This document shows, piece by piece, positions 51,596 to 60,284 of a stretch of DNA of 64,000 bases. This DNA comes from Pseudomonas sp. Q11. GTDB lineage: Bacteria; Pseudomonadota; Gammaproteobacteria; Pseudomonadales; Pseudomonadaceae. The translations under genes were made by a program, and so were the position numbers. Positions within the stretch are counted from its first letter, which is position 1; every line of letters begins with the position of its first letter. The stretch lies in the NCBI RefSeq assembly GCF_024494355.1, contig NZ_JAKNQY010000015.1, forward strand, positions 93,110 through 157,109. The letters run 5' to 3'. Under the pieces are notes generated by a model. The model was given only the letters and a program-made list of their open reading frames with translations. It did not search any database and was not told where the DNA came from.

Positions 51596-52408
51596 TTGGC
51601 CAAGATTCTCGTGGTTACATCCGGCAAGGGTGGTGTGGGTAAGACCACCACCAGCGCCGCTATCGGTACCGGTCTCGCTCTGCGCGGCCACAAAACAGTC
51701 ATCGTCGATTTCGACGTCGGCCTGCGTAACCTGGACCTGATCATGGGTTGCGAGCGTCGCGTGGTCTATGACTTCGTCAACGTGGTCAACGGTGAAGCGA
51801 ACCTGCAGCAAGCCCTGATCAAGGACAAGCGCCTTGAGAATCTGTACGTACTGGCCGCCAGCCAGACCCGCGACAAAGACGCGCTGACCCAGGAAGGCGT
51901 GGAAAAAGTGCTGATGCAGCTCAAGGAAGATTTTGAGTTCGTGGTGTGCGACTCCCCGGCCGGTATCGAGAAAGGTGCCCACCTGGCCATGTACTTCGCT
52001 GACGAAGCGATCGTCGTGACCAACCCGGAAGTCTCATCGGTACGTGACTCCGACCGCATGCTGGGCCTGCTGGCGAGCAAATCCCGGCGCGCCGAGAACG
52101 GCGAAGAGCCGATCAAGGAGCACCTGCTGCTGACCCGCTACAACCCGCAACGCGTCAGCGATGGCGAAATGCTCGGCGTCGAAGACGTCAAGGAAATCCT
52201 CGCCGTTACCCTGCTGGGTGTGATTCCTGAATCCCAAGCGGTACTCAAGGCCTCCAACTCGGGTGTGCCGGTGATTCTCGACGACCAGAGCGACGCCGGT
52301 CAGGCGTACAGCGACGCGGTCGATCGCCTGCTGGGCAAAACCCTAGAGCATCGATTCCTCGATGTAACGAAGAAAGGTTTCTTCGAGCGCCTGTTTGGAG
52401 GTAGGTAA
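51596..52408 (+). CDS. minD: Septum-site ATPase MinD
   Basis: A 270-residue ParA/MinD ATPase. The deviant Walker A is SGKGGVGKTTTSAAIG, the Walker B VVCDSPAGIE, and the C-terminal amphipathic helix FFERLFGGR tethers it to the membrane. It starts at a TTG (51596; MAKILVVTSG) with AGGGGTG upstream, which lowers initiation compared with ATG. Its TAA shares one base with the minE ATG. Confidence 0.97.
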   Translation: MAKILVVTSGKGGVGKTTTSAAIGTGLALRGHKTVIVDFDVGLRNLDLIMGCERRVVYDFVNVVNGEANLQQALIKDKRLENLYVLAASQTRDKDALTQEGVEKVLMQLKEDFEFVVCDSPAGIEKGAHLAMYFADEAIVVTNPEVSSVRDSDRMLGLLASKSRRAENGEEPIKEHLLLTRYNPQRVSDGEMLGVEDVKEILAVTLLGVIPESQAVLKASNSGVPVILDDQSDAGQAYSDAVDRLLGKTLEHRFLDVTKKGFFERLFGGR

Positions 52409-52662
52409 TGAATCTTTTTGACTTCTTTCGTGCCAACAAAAAGCCAAGTACCGCCTCGGTCGCGAAAGAGCGTCTACAGATCATCGTGGCGCACGAGCGC
52501 GGCCAGCGCAGCACCCCTGATTATCTGCCGGCCTTGCAGAAAGAACTGGTGGAAGTGATCCGCAAGTACGTCAATATCGGGTCTGATGATGTGCATGTGG
52601 CGCTGGAAAGCCAGGGTAGTTGCTCGATTCTGGAACTCAATATCACCCTGCCGGATCGTTGA
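52408..52662 (+). CDS. minE: Cell-division topological factor MinE
   Basis: An 84-residue protein. The N-terminal MNLFDFFRANKKPSTASVAKERLQIIVAHER contains the MinD-binding helix that stimulates ATP hydrolysis and drives pole-to-pole oscillation. The rest is the topological specificity domain. It overlaps minD by one base (TAATG), so it is translationally coupled. Confidence 0.97.
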   Translation: MNLFDFFRANKKPSTASVAKERLQIIVAHERGQRSTPDYLPALQKELVEVIRKYVNIGSDDVHVALESQGSCSILELNITLPDR

Positions 52663-52710
52663 TCGATCCTGCGGGTGCCGACGGCGGCTCCGGGTCCTTT
52701 TTCCTGACCC

Positions 52711-52798
52711 TGTGGGAGCAAAGCTTGCTCGCGATTAAACAACACGGTCTGTCTGTTAGATCCGGTTGAGGCTATCGCGAGCAAGCTTTGCTCCCACA
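52711..52798. repeat. REP pair (GTGGGAGCAAAGCTTGC variant)
   Basis: TGTGGGAGCAAAGCTTGCTC starts at 52711 and its inverse ends at 52798, between minE and rluA. The variant differs from the main family in the inner bases. Confidence 0.85.
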
Positions 52799-52854
52799 GG
52801 GGGAAGGACTTTGGGACCCGGGCCGCCGTCGGCGTTTGTTACGAGACTGTTTTA

Positions 52855-53490
52855 ATGCCCCTGTCCAACATTCGTATCATCCATCAGGACGCCGCCGTCC
52901 TGGTGGTCGACAAGCCGACCCTGCTGCTGTCCGTGCCCGGCCGGGCCGACGACAACAAAGACTGCCTGATCACCCGCCTGCAGGAAAACGGCTATCCGGA
53001 GGCGCGAATCGTGCACCGGCTGGACTGGGAAACCTCCGGCATCATTCTGCTGGCCCGGGATCCGGATACCCACCGCGAACTGTCTCGGCAGTTTCATGAC
53101 CGGGAAACCGAAAAGGCCTACACAGCATTGTGCTGGGGCCAACCGGAGCTGGACAGCGGCAGCATCGACCTGCCCTTGCGCTACGACCCGCCGACCAAAC
53201 CGCGCCACGTGGTGGATCATGAGCACGGCAAGCACGCCCTGACCTTCTGGCGCGTGCTGGAGCGTTGCGGCGACTGGTGCCGGGTCGAACTGACGCCGAT
53301 CACCGGGCGCTCGCACCAGTTGCGCGTGCACATGCTGTCCATGGGTCATCCGCTGCTGGGCGACGGCCTCTACGCCCATCCCCAGGCCCTCGCTGCGTGG
53401 CCACGGCTGTGCCTGCACGCCAGCATGCTCAGCTTCACCCACCCGCAAAGCGGCGAACGCCTGCGCTTCGAGTGCCCGGCGCCGTTCTGA
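52855..53490 (+). CDS. rluA: RluA-family rRNA/tRNA pseudouridine synthase
   Basis: A 211-residue enzyme close in length to E. coli RluA, which modifies U746 of 23S rRNA and U32 of some tRNAs. There is no S4 domain, as in RluA. The catalytic aspartate is in RIVHRLDWETSGIILLA; later blocks are YTALCWG and ELTPITGRSHQLRVHM. Position between minE and apeB is the one I recall for other Pseudomonas. Confidence 0.9.
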   Translation: MPLSNIRIIHQDAAVLVVDKPTLLLSVPGRADDNKDCLITRLQENGYPEARIVHRLDWETSGIILLARDPDTHRELSRQFHDRETEKAYTALCWGQPELDSGSIDLPLRYDPPTKPRHVVDHEHGKHALTFWRVLERCGDWCRVELTPITGRSHQLRVHMLSMGHPLLGDGLYAHPQALAAWPRLCLHASMLSFTHPQSGERLRFECPAPF

Positions 53491-53507
53491 GAGACACCAC
53501 CGACAAT

Positions 53508-53675
53508 GTGGCGAGGGAGCTTGCTCCCGCTGGACTCTGTAGGAGCTGGCGAAGCCTGCGATCTTTTGATCTTGATCTTTCGCTTGAGATTCAAGTGTCT
53601 TTGGAAAGATCGCAGCCTCGTTGCACTCGACAGCTCCTACAGACGCAGCCCAGCGGGAGCAAGCTCCCTCGCCAC
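53508..53675. repeat. Outer REP pair, interrupted by another REP family
   Basis: GTGGCGAGGGAGCTTGCTCC starts at 53508 and its inverse ends at 53675. Between them, in place of the usual short spacer, lies a complete pair of the GTAGGAGCTG family (53539-53640). Confidence 0.85.
53539..53640. repeat. Inner REP pair (GTAGGAGCTG family) nested in the outer one
   Basis: GTAGGAGCTGGCGAAGCCTG starts at 53539; CAGCTCCTAC ends the pair at 53640. The inner portion has GATCTTTTGATCTTGATCTTTC and a matching AAAGATCGCAGC. See the finding on nesting. Confidence 0.85.
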
Positions 53676-53774
53676 GGGTTCAACAACCCAAGTTCCCCAT
53701 ATACATACCCCCTCTCCCCTCCCCATCGCCCCCCAATACGGTAAACTCCCGCGCATTGCTGTCTGGAGTTATTT

Positions 53775-55064
53775 ATGCGCGAAGAGTTGAACCAAGGCCT
53801 GATCGACTTTCTCAAGGCCTCCCCCACCCCGTTCCACGCCACCGCCAGCCTTGCCCAGCGCCTGGAGGCAGAGGGTTATCAGCGTCTTGACGAACGCGAG
53901 ACCTGGGCCACCGAGGCCAACGGCCGTTACTACGTCACGCGTAATGACTCTTCAATCATCGCCTTCAAGCTGGGCCGCAACTCACCGCTGGACGACGGCA
54001 TCCGCCTGGTTGGCGCCCATACCGACAGCCCTTGCCTGCGGGTCAAGCCCCAGCCGGAACTGCAACGCCACGGGTTCTGGCAACTGGGCGTGGAAGTCTA
54101 TGGCGGCGCGTTGCTGGCGCCGTGGTTCGACCGCGACTTGTCCCTGGCCGGGCGCGTGACCTTCCGCCGCGATGGCAAGGTCGAAAGCCAGTTGATCGAT
54201 TTCAAGGCGCCGATCGCCACGATTCCGAACCTGGCCATCCATCTCAATCGCGAAGCCAATCAGGGCTGGGCGATCAACCCACAGAATGAGCTGCCGCCGA
54301 TTCTCGCCCAGTTCGCCGGTGACGAGCGCGTCGACTTCCGCGCCGTACTCACCGATCAACTGGCCCGCGAGCACGGTCTGAACGCCGACGTGGTGCTCGA
54401 TTACGAGCTGAGCTTCTACGACACCCAAAGCGCCGCGCTCATCGGCCTGCATGGCGATTTCATTGCCGGCGCGCGCCTGGACAACCTGCTGTCGTGCTAC
54501 GCCGGCCTGCAAGCCTTGTTGAACGCCGACACCGCAGAGACCTGCGTGCTGGTGTGCAACGACCACGAGGAAGTCGGCTCTTGCTCGGCCTGTGGCGCCG
54601 ACGGTCCGATGCTGGAGCAAACCCTGCGTCGTTTGCTGCCTGAAGGTGAAGAATTCGTACGGACCATTCAGAAATCCCTGCTGGTTTCCGCAGACAATGC
54701 CCACGGCGTGCACCCCAACTACGCCGACAAACACGACGCCAACCACGGTCCGAAACTCAACGCCGGGCCCGTGATCAAGGTCAACACCAACCAGCGCTAC
54801 GCCACCAACAGCGAAACCGCCGGGTTCTTCCGTCACCTGTGCATGGCCGAGGAAGTACCGGTGCAGAGCTTCGTGGTGCGCAGCGACATGGGCTGCGGCT
54901 CGACCATCGGCCCGATCACCGCCAGTCAGTTGGGCGTACGCACGGTGGACATCGGTTTGCCGACCTTCGCCATGCACTCGATCCGCGAACTGTGCGGCAG
55001 TCATGACCTGGCGCACCTGGTGAAAGTATTGAGCGCGTTCTATGCCTGTCGTGAGTTGCCATAG
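53775..55064 (+). CDS. apeB: M18 family aminopeptidase
   Basis: A 429-residue cytoplasmic zinc aminopeptidase that removes N-terminal, preferentially acidic, residues. Metal and catalytic residues are in VGAHTDSPCLRVKP, AGARLDNLLSCY, VCNDHEEVGS (D-H-E-E) and RSDMGCGSTIGP with MHSIREL at the end. It is of full length. The ATG has TGGAG upstream. A REP pair follows. Confidence 0.95.
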   Translation: MREELNQGLIDFLKASPTPFHATASLAQRLEAEGYQRLDERETWATEANGRYYVTRNDSSIIAFKLGRNSPLDDGIRLVGAHTDSPCLRVKPQPELQRHGFWQLGVEVYGGALLAPWFDRDLSLAGRVTFRRDGKVESQLIDFKAPIATIPNLAIHLNREANQGWAINPQNELPPILAQFAGDERVDFRAVLTDQLAREHGLNADVVLDYELSFYDTQSAALIGLHGDFIAGARLDNLLSCYAGLQALLNADTAETCVLVCNDHEEVGSCSACGADGPMLEQTLRRLLPEGEEFVRTIQKSLLVSADNAHGVHPNYADKHDANHGPKLNAGPVIKVNTNQRYATNSETAGFFRHLCMAEEVPVQSFVVRSDMGCGSTIGPITASQLGVRTVDIGLPTFAMHSIRELCGSHDLAHLVKVLSAFYACRELP

Positions 55065-55085
55065 CTGCCGTTGCAGCTAACCCCT

Positions 55086-55193
55086 GTGGCGAGGGAGCTT
55101 GCTCCCGCTGGGCTGCGCAGCAGCCCCCTACCTGCAACTGAATGCAGGTTTGCCAGTGCTGCGCACTGGAGCGGGAGCAAGCTCCCTCGCCAC
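55086..55193. repeat. REP pair after apeB
   Basis: GTGGCGAGGGAGCTTGCTCC starts at 55086 and the inverse ends at 55193. Confidence 0.85.
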
Positions 55194-55296
55194 AATGATG
55201 TCCGCCTCAAGATTCGAGGTGGCCATGACATACATCATCACACCCCGGCAAAACCCCAACTAGACTGACCTTATCCCCTCCGACAAGGCCGTCACC

Positions 55297-55479
55297 ATGA
55301 TTCCGATGTCTGCGTTCAATGCCATGCTGGTGCCCATCATCGCCGGCATGATCCTGCTGGCCATCGGCTTCAACTTCCGAGACAAGAACGTCGGCGTGTT
55401 TGCCATGTGGATCGGCATGTTGCTGATACTTGCCACGGTGGTGTTCAGGATCCTGGCCAAACTCAACGAGTCGATCTGA
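55297..55479 (+). CDS. Small two-helix membrane protein
   Basis: A 60-residue protein of two membrane helices: FNAMLVPIIAGMILLAIGF and VFAMWIGMLLILATVVFRIL, separated by NFRDKNVG. A plausible start is the ATG at 55297; a second ATG four codons later is possible. There is no known family. It is convergent with the GntR gene and only seven bases from its stop. The counterpart in other Pseudomonas at this place suggests it is real. Confidence 0.6.
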   Translation: MIPMSAFNAMLVPIIAGMILLAIGFNFRDKNVGVFAMWIGMLLILATVVFRILAKLNESI

Positions 55480-55486
55480 CCTCCTC

Positions 55487-56218
55487 TCAGGCAGCCGGCG
55501 GTTGTTCCGGCACGTCCACCCCAACGTGAATCGCATCATGACGCCAGAACTCCAGGTCACAATCGATCAGCCGCTGATGCTGGTCATAGTTGACCCGCGC
55601 AATCCGCAAGCCAGGGCTACCAACCGAGACTTTCAACGCTGCCGCCGCTTCAGGCTGTAAAGAGGTCGGCACAATCTCGAACTTCACCCGGCCGTAGTGC
55701 AAGTCGTAATGACGCGCGTACAACTCGGTGATGGACTGATTGAGGTCGAATTCGAGGATGTCCGGGAAGTACTGCGGGTTCAGGTAATGCTCGACATACA
55801 GCACCAGCCGCTCATCGATACGCCGAACACGGCAGATCTGGATCACACGGGACAGCGCCGGCAGCTGCAGCCAGGCGCACACCGCCGCCGAGGCCGGTTG
55901 CAGGCGGGCCGAGATGACCTGAGTGGAAGGCACTCGCCCCTGGGCGGTCACCATGGCGTGAAAATGGCTGCGCTGCATCAGGTTATAGGCCAGGCGTGGC
56001 GGCGAGACGAACCAGCCACGGCGCTCCTCGCGATAGATCTGCCCCTGGGCTTCGAGCTGCAACAGCGCTTCACGCACGGTGATGCGTGTAGTCCCGAACA
56101 ATTCGCTGAGCTTGCGCTCGGCCGGCAACTTGCTGCCGGGCGCCAACAAGCCGTGGTCGAGCTGCTCCTGCAGAACTTGCCCGATGGTTGTCACCGCTTT
56201 GGTTGTCTCGATGCGCAT
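55487..56218 (-). CDS. GntR-family regulator with UTRA domain (HutC/PhnF type)
   Basis: A 243-residue repressor. Residues 10-70 form the winged helix (GSKLPAERKLSELFGTTRITVREALLQLEAQGQIYREERRGWFV). The rest is the UTRA ligand domain (LYVEHYLNPQYFPDILEFDLNQSITELY). The ATG at 56218 is preferred over a TTG one codon before. It is divergent from the ABC importer operon and presumably controls it; TGGACTAGACCA-type sites lie by both starts. Confidence 0.9.
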   Translation of the reverse strand: MRIETTKAVTTIGQVLQEQLDHGLLAPGSKLPAERKLSELFGTTRITVREALLQLEAQGQIYREERRGWFVSPPRLAYNLMQRSHFHAMVTAQGRVPSTQVISARLQPASAAVCAWLQLPALSRVIQICRVRRIDERLVLYVEHYLNPQYFPDILEFDLNQSITELYARHYDLHYGRVKFEIVPTSLQPEAAAALKVSVGSPGLRIARVNYDQHQRLIDCDLEFWRHDAIHVGVDVPEQPPAA

Positions 56219-56231
56219 CAACGTTACCTAT

Positions 56232-56245
56232 CTGGACTAGACCAG
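56232..56245. promoter_or_regulatory. CTGGACTAGACCAG operator-like site before the GntR gene
   Basis: A near-palindrome centred on CTAG, 14 bases upstream of the regulator's start codon. HutC/PhnF-type regulators bind sites of the form GGTnTAnACC. A repressor here would block its own gene. Confidence 0.55.
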
Positions 56246-56510
56246 CACTCTTTCGGGGCGAAATCGATGGAGCATCCATCTGTTTCTCATGCTTGCAAGC
56301 CTAGGCACTGCACATGACTGGTAGATGACAGAACCGCCGAACGGTTCATTGCCATGTGTGCAAATTAGCGGCCAAGTCCTTGCAGATCAGCCGGTTAACC
56401 ATGGTCTACGCTTATTTGGCAGCCACTTTGCCCAAGCCAGGCAATTGCCAGCCTCTCCTGCACCGACATCAAAATGTCACAGGGCTCGCCTACATTGGCT
56501 CAGGTATTGC

Positions 56511-56522
56511 TGACCTAGACCA
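56511..56522. promoter_or_regulatory. TGACCTAGACCA operator-like site before the ABC operon
   Basis: Agrees with TGGACTAGACCA at 56233-56244 in 10 of 12 bases. It lies 46 bases before the substrate-binding protein gene, in the probable promoter. The remaining 349-base gap between the two divergent genes shows nothing else. Confidence 0.5.
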
Positions 56523-56567
56523 ACACAACCGCAATCGCAGCGTTGAAAACGCCCATAGGAGCTTCGG

Positions 56568-57635
56568 ATGAAACAGTTTTTCCTGGCATCACTGTTAGGC
56601 TCGACCATTGCCATGTGCACTGCTGCCATGGCCGCTGACACCGATTTGAAAACACTGGAAGCCGCTGCGAAAGCGGAAGGCACCGTGAACAGCGTCGGCA
56701 TGCCCGATGACTGGGCGAACTGGAAAGCCACCTGGGATGACCTGGCCAAACTCTATGGTTTGAAACACATCGACACCGACATGAGCTCGGCCCAGGAAAT
56801 CGCCAAGTTCGCCGCCGAGAAAGACAACGCCAGCGCCGATATCGGTGACGTTGGCGCAGCTTTCGGCCCGATCGCGGTCAAGCAAGGCGTGGTTCAACCC
56901 TACAAGCCGAGCACCTGGGAACAGGTTCCGGACTGGGCCAAGGACAAAGACGGCAACTGGGCCCTGGCCTACACCGGCACCATCGCTTTCATCGTCAACA
57001 AGAAGCTGTTGCACGGCTCCGAAGTGCCGACCAAATGGGCCGACCTGAAAACCGGCAAATACAAAGTGTCCATTGGTGACGTGAGCACCGCCGCCCAAGC
57101 CGCCAACGGCGTGCTGGCAGCGGCCCTGGCCAATGGCGGCAACGAGAAAAACGTTCAGCCGGCGCTGCTGATGTTCGCCGAGATCGCCAAACAGGGGCGC
57201 CTGTCCATGGCCAACCCGACTATCGCCACGATGGAAAAAGGTGAAGTCGAAGTCGGCGTGGTCTGGGACTTCAACGGCCTGAGCTACAAGGCCAAGATGG
57301 CCAACCCGGATGATTACGTCGTATTGATTCCATCCGACGGCTCGGTCATCTCCGGCTACTCCACCATCATCAACAAATACGCCAAGCACCCGAACGCCGC
57401 CAAACTGGCTCGCGAGTACATCTTCAGCGACGCCGGCCAGATCAACCTGGCCAAGGGCAACGCCCGTCCGATTCGCGCCGAGCACCTGACCTTGCCTGAA
57501 GAGGTCAAGGCCAAGCTGCTGCCCAACGAGCAGTACAAAGGCGTGACCCCGATCAAGGATGCGGACGCGTGGGAAAAAACCTCCAAGACACTGCCGCAGA
57601 AGTGGCAGGAAGAAGTGATCATCAATATGGAGTGA
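56568..57635 (+). CDS. ABC transporter periplasmic substrate-binding protein
   Basis: A 355-residue periplasmic protein with signal peptide MKQFFLASLLGSTIAMCTAAMA^AD. It belongs to the iron/polyamine/phosphonate-like group of binding proteins (type II fold): GTVNSVGMPDDWANWKATWDDL, then DIGDVGAAFGPIAVKQGVV, WALAYTGTIAFIVNKK and SDGSVISGYSTIINKYAKHP. The ligand cannot be read from the sequence. It heads an operon with a phosphodiesterase-like enzyme, two permeases and an ATPase, so a phosphorylated compound is likely. Confidence 0.88.
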   Translation: MKQFFLASLLGSTIAMCTAAMAADTDLKTLEAAAKAEGTVNSVGMPDDWANWKATWDDLAKLYGLKHIDTDMSSAQEIAKFAAEKDNASADIGDVGAAFGPIAVKQGVVQPYKPSTWEQVPDWAKDKDGNWALAYTGTIAFIVNKKLLHGSEVPTKWADLKTGKYKVSIGDVSTAAQAANGVLAAALANGGNEKNVQPALLMFAEIAKQGRLSMANPTIATMEKGEVEVGVVWDFNGLSYKAKMANPDDYVVLIPSDGSVISGYSTIINKYAKHPNAAKLAREYIFSDAGQINLAKGNARPIRAEHLTLPEEVKAKLLPNEQYKGVTPIKDADAWEKTSKTLPQKWQEEVIINME

Positions 57636-57673
57636 GGCAATAGCTCCCGCTCGGCTATCCACAGGCAATCCAA

Positions 57674-57779
57674 TTGTGGGAACAGGCCCTGTTGGAGCAG
57701 AGCTTGCTCGCGATAAAGGATGACACGGTCTTGCAGTTGGACCGTGTCGCCTTCATCGCGAGCAAGCTTTGCTCCCACA
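57674..57779. repeat. Degenerate REP pair inside the ABC operon
   Basis: A diverged TGTGGGAACAGG... copy ending in AGCTTGCTCGCGAT at 57713 and an inverse ATCGCGAGCAAGCTTTGCTC copy at 57755-57779. Between them ACACGGTC and GACCGTGT form a further stem. It may reduce downstream expression relative to the binding protein. Confidence 0.75.
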
Positions 57780-57848
57780 GAAGCTGGCTTCCACATCAGG
57801 CCCCTGGAGAATCCGAGTTTCCTGGTATCTGTCCGGAGTCCCGGTCCC

Positions 57849-58655
57849 ATGAAGCACAACGTCATCCTGGTGGTGCTCGACGGCCTCAACTACGAGGTCG
57901 CCCGGCATGCCATGGGGCATTTGCAGGCCTATGTCGGCGCAGGACGCGCGGCGCTCTACACACTGGAATGTGAACTGCCCGCCCTGTCCCGTCCGCTCTA
58001 TGAATGCATTCTCACCGGCGTCGTGCCCATCGACAGTGGGATCGTGCACAACAACGTCTCGCGCCTGTCGAACCAGCGTAGCGTCTTCCACTACGCCACC
58101 GCTGGCGGCTTGAGTACGGCTGCCGCGGCCTATCACTGGGTCAGCGAGCTCTACAACGCTTCGCCGTTCGTGGCCGGTCGTGATCGTCATACCGACAACC
58201 ACGAGCTGCCGATTCAATACGGCCATTTCTACTGGAATGACCACTACCCCGACTCTCATCTGTTTGCCGATGCCGAACACCTGCGTCAGCGCTACCTGCC
58301 GAATTTTTTGCTGGTGCACCCCATGAACATCGACGATTCCGGTCACAAGTACGGCCTCGACACCCCGCAATACCGCAACAGCGCCCGCTCGGCCGACATC
58401 AACCTGGCGGTTTACCTGCAAGCCTGGCTCGACGCCGGTTACCAGGTGCTGGTGACATCCGACCACGGCATGAACAACGACCGTTCCCACAACGGCCTGC
58501 TGGCTGAAGAACGGGAAGTGCCACTGTTTGTCCTGGGTAGCGGCTTCAGCCTCAACCCCGATGCCGCGCCCAGACAGACCGAACTGTGCGGCACCATTTG
58601 CCAGTTGCTCGGCGTTGCCCACGACAAACCCTATTGCCAGGAGTTGCTCAAGTGA
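57849..58655 (+). CDS. Alkaline-phosphatase-superfamily phosphodiesterase (NPP-like)
   Basis: A 268-residue enzyme without signal peptide, so cytoplasmic. All metal ligands of nucleotide pyrophosphatase/phosphodiesterases are visible: D11 (NVILVVLDGLN), nucleophile S47 (ALSRPLYECILTG), D162/163 and H166 (NIDDSGHKYG), D205-H206 (TSDHGMN) and H214. The nucleophile is serine where many relatives have threonine. Such enzymes cleave phosphodiesters or phosphonates. Placed between the binding protein and the permeases of an ABC importer, it probably works on the imported compound. Its stop overlaps the next start by four bases. Confidence 0.85.
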   Translation: MKHNVILVVLDGLNYEVARHAMGHLQAYVGAGRAALYTLECELPALSRPLYECILTGVVPIDSGIVHNNVSRLSNQRSVFHYATAGGLSTAAAAYHWVSELYNASPFVAGRDRHTDNHELPIQYGHFYWNDHYPDSHLFADAEHLRQRYLPNFLLVHPMNIDDSGHKYGLDTPQYRNSARSADINLAVYLQAWLDAGYQVLVTSDHGMNNDRSHNGLLAEEREVPLFVLGSGFSLNPDAAPRQTELCGTICQLLGVAHDKPYCQELLK

Positions 58656-59497
58656 ATGCCATGACGCGCGGCAAATGGCTGGCAGCGTTGTGCCTGGTGC
58701 CCTTCGCGATTTTCTTCATCGTGTTCCAGATAGCCCCGCTGCTTTGGGTGCTGGTCAACAGCCTGGAATCGGAAGAGTTCGGCTGGGGTCTGGCCAACTT
58801 CAGCAAAATTTTCAGTTCGAAGTTCTACCGCCAGGCGATCCAGCACAGCCTGGAAATCAGTTTCTGGTCCAGCGTGCTCGGCATCATCATCGCCGTGCTC
58901 GGCAGCTACTCCCTGCGTCGGGTCGACTCGCGCCTGCGCAACTTCGTCAACGCCTTCGCCAACATGACCAGTAACTTCGCCGGCGTGCCCCTGGCCTTCG
59001 CCTTCATCATTTTGCTGGGGTTCAACGGCAGCATCACGATCATGCTCAAACAGGCGGGGATCATTGAAGATTTCAACCTGTACTCGAAAACCGGGCTGAT
59101 CATTCTCTACACCTACTTCCAGATTCCCCTGGGCGTGTTGCTGCTCTACCCAGCCTTCGACGCGCTGCGCGAGGACTGGCGCGAATCCGCCGCACTGCTG
59201 GGCGCCAACGGCTGGCAGTTCTGGCGGCACATCGGCCTGCCGGTGCTGACGCCGGCGCTGCTGGGCACGTTCGTGATCCTGCTGGCCAATGCGCTCGGTG
59301 CCTACGCCACGGTGTACGCACTGACCACCGGTAACTTCAACGTCCTGCCGATTCGCATCGCCGCCATGGTCTCCGGGGACATTTCCCTCGACCCGAACAT
59401 GGCCAGCGCCCTGGCCGTGGTGCTGGTGGCGCTGATGACCCTGGTGACCGTCGTCCATCAGTTGCTGCTCAAGAGGAGCTACCATGTCTCGCGCTGA
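58652..59497 (+). CDS. ABC transporter permease 1
   Basis: A 281-residue inner-membrane permease with about six segments. The cytoplasmic EAA loop for ATPase contact is DALREDWRESAALLGANGWQFWRHIGLPVLTPAL. It begins at the GTG at 58652 (AGGAG upstream), coupled to the preceding gene; the ATG at 58661 is the alternative. It overlaps permease 2 by 14 bases. Confidence 0.92.
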   Translation: MNAMTRGKWLAALCLVPFAIFFIVFQIAPLLWVLVNSLESEEFGWGLANFSKIFSSKFYRQAIQHSLEISFWSSVLGIIIAVLGSYSLRRVDSRLRNFVNAFANMTSNFAGVPLAFAFIILLGFNGSITIMLKQAGIIEDFNLYSKTGLIILYTYFQIPLGVLLLYPAFDALREDWRESAALLGANGWQFWRHIGLPVLTPALLGTFVILLANALGAYATVYALTTGNFNVLPIRIAAMVSGDISLDPNMASALAVVLVALMTLVTVVHQLLLKRSYHVSR

Positions 59498-60284
59498 ATC
59501 GAGCTCTGCCGGGCTCTATCATCGGGTGGTGGTGTACCTGCTGTTCGCCATCCTGCTGCTGCCCCTGGCCGGCACGCTGATCTACTCCATCGCCAGCAGT
59601 TGGTCGGCCACCGTGCTGCCCAGCGGCTTCACCTTCAAATGGTATGTGCAGCTGTGGAGCGATCCGCGCTTTCTCAACGCCTTCGGCCAATCATTGATCG
59701 TCTGCGTCGGAGCGTTGGTGCTTTCAGTAGTGCTGATTCTGCCCCTGCTGTTTGTGGTGCATTACCACTTTCCGAAACTCGACGCACTGATGAACATCCT
59801 CATCCTGTTGCCCTTCGCGGTGCCGCCGGTGGTGTCTTCAGTGGGACTGTTGCAACTCTACGGCTCAGGGCCGCTGGCGATGGTGGGCACGCCGTGGATC
59901 CTGATCGGCTGTTACTTCACCGTTGCCCTACCGTTCATGTACCGGGCGATCACCAACAACCTGCAAGCCATCAACCTGCGCGACCTCATGGACGCCGCCC
60001 AACTGCTCGGCGCCAGTACTTTCCAGGCGGCTTTGCTGGTGGTGCTGCCGAACCTGCGCAAGGGCCTGATGGTGGCGCTGCTGCTGTCCTTTTCGTTCCT
60101 GTTCGGTGAGTTCGTGTTTGCCAACATCCTCGTCGGCACCCGCTATGAAACCCTGCAGGTGTACCTGAACAACATGCGCAACAGCAGCGGTCACTTCACC
60201 AGTGCGCTGGTGATTTCCTACTTTTTCTTCGTATTGGTCCTGACCTGGGCGGCCAACATCTTGAACAAGGACAAAAGCCAATGA
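59484..60284 (+). CDS. ABC transporter permease 2
   Basis: A 266-residue permease with about six segments, the partner of permease 1. Its EAA loop is NLRDLMDAAQLLGASTFQAALLVVLPNLRKGL. GAGGAG precedes the ATG. It resembles PotC/PhnV-type permeases. The stop overlaps the ATPase start (ATGA). Confidence 0.92.
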   Translation: MSRAESSSAGLYHRVVVYLLFAILLLPLAGTLIYSIASSWSATVLPSGFTFKWYVQLWSDPRFLNAFGQSLIVCVGALVLSVVLILPLLFVVHYHFPKLDALMNILILLPFAVPPVVSSVGLLQLYGSGPLAMVGTPWILIGCYFTVALPFMYRAITNNLQAINLRDLMDAAQLLGASTFQAALLVVLPNLRKGLMVALLLSFSFLFGEFVFANILVGTRYETLQVYLNNMRNSSGHFTSALVISYFFFVLVLTWAANILNKDKSQ

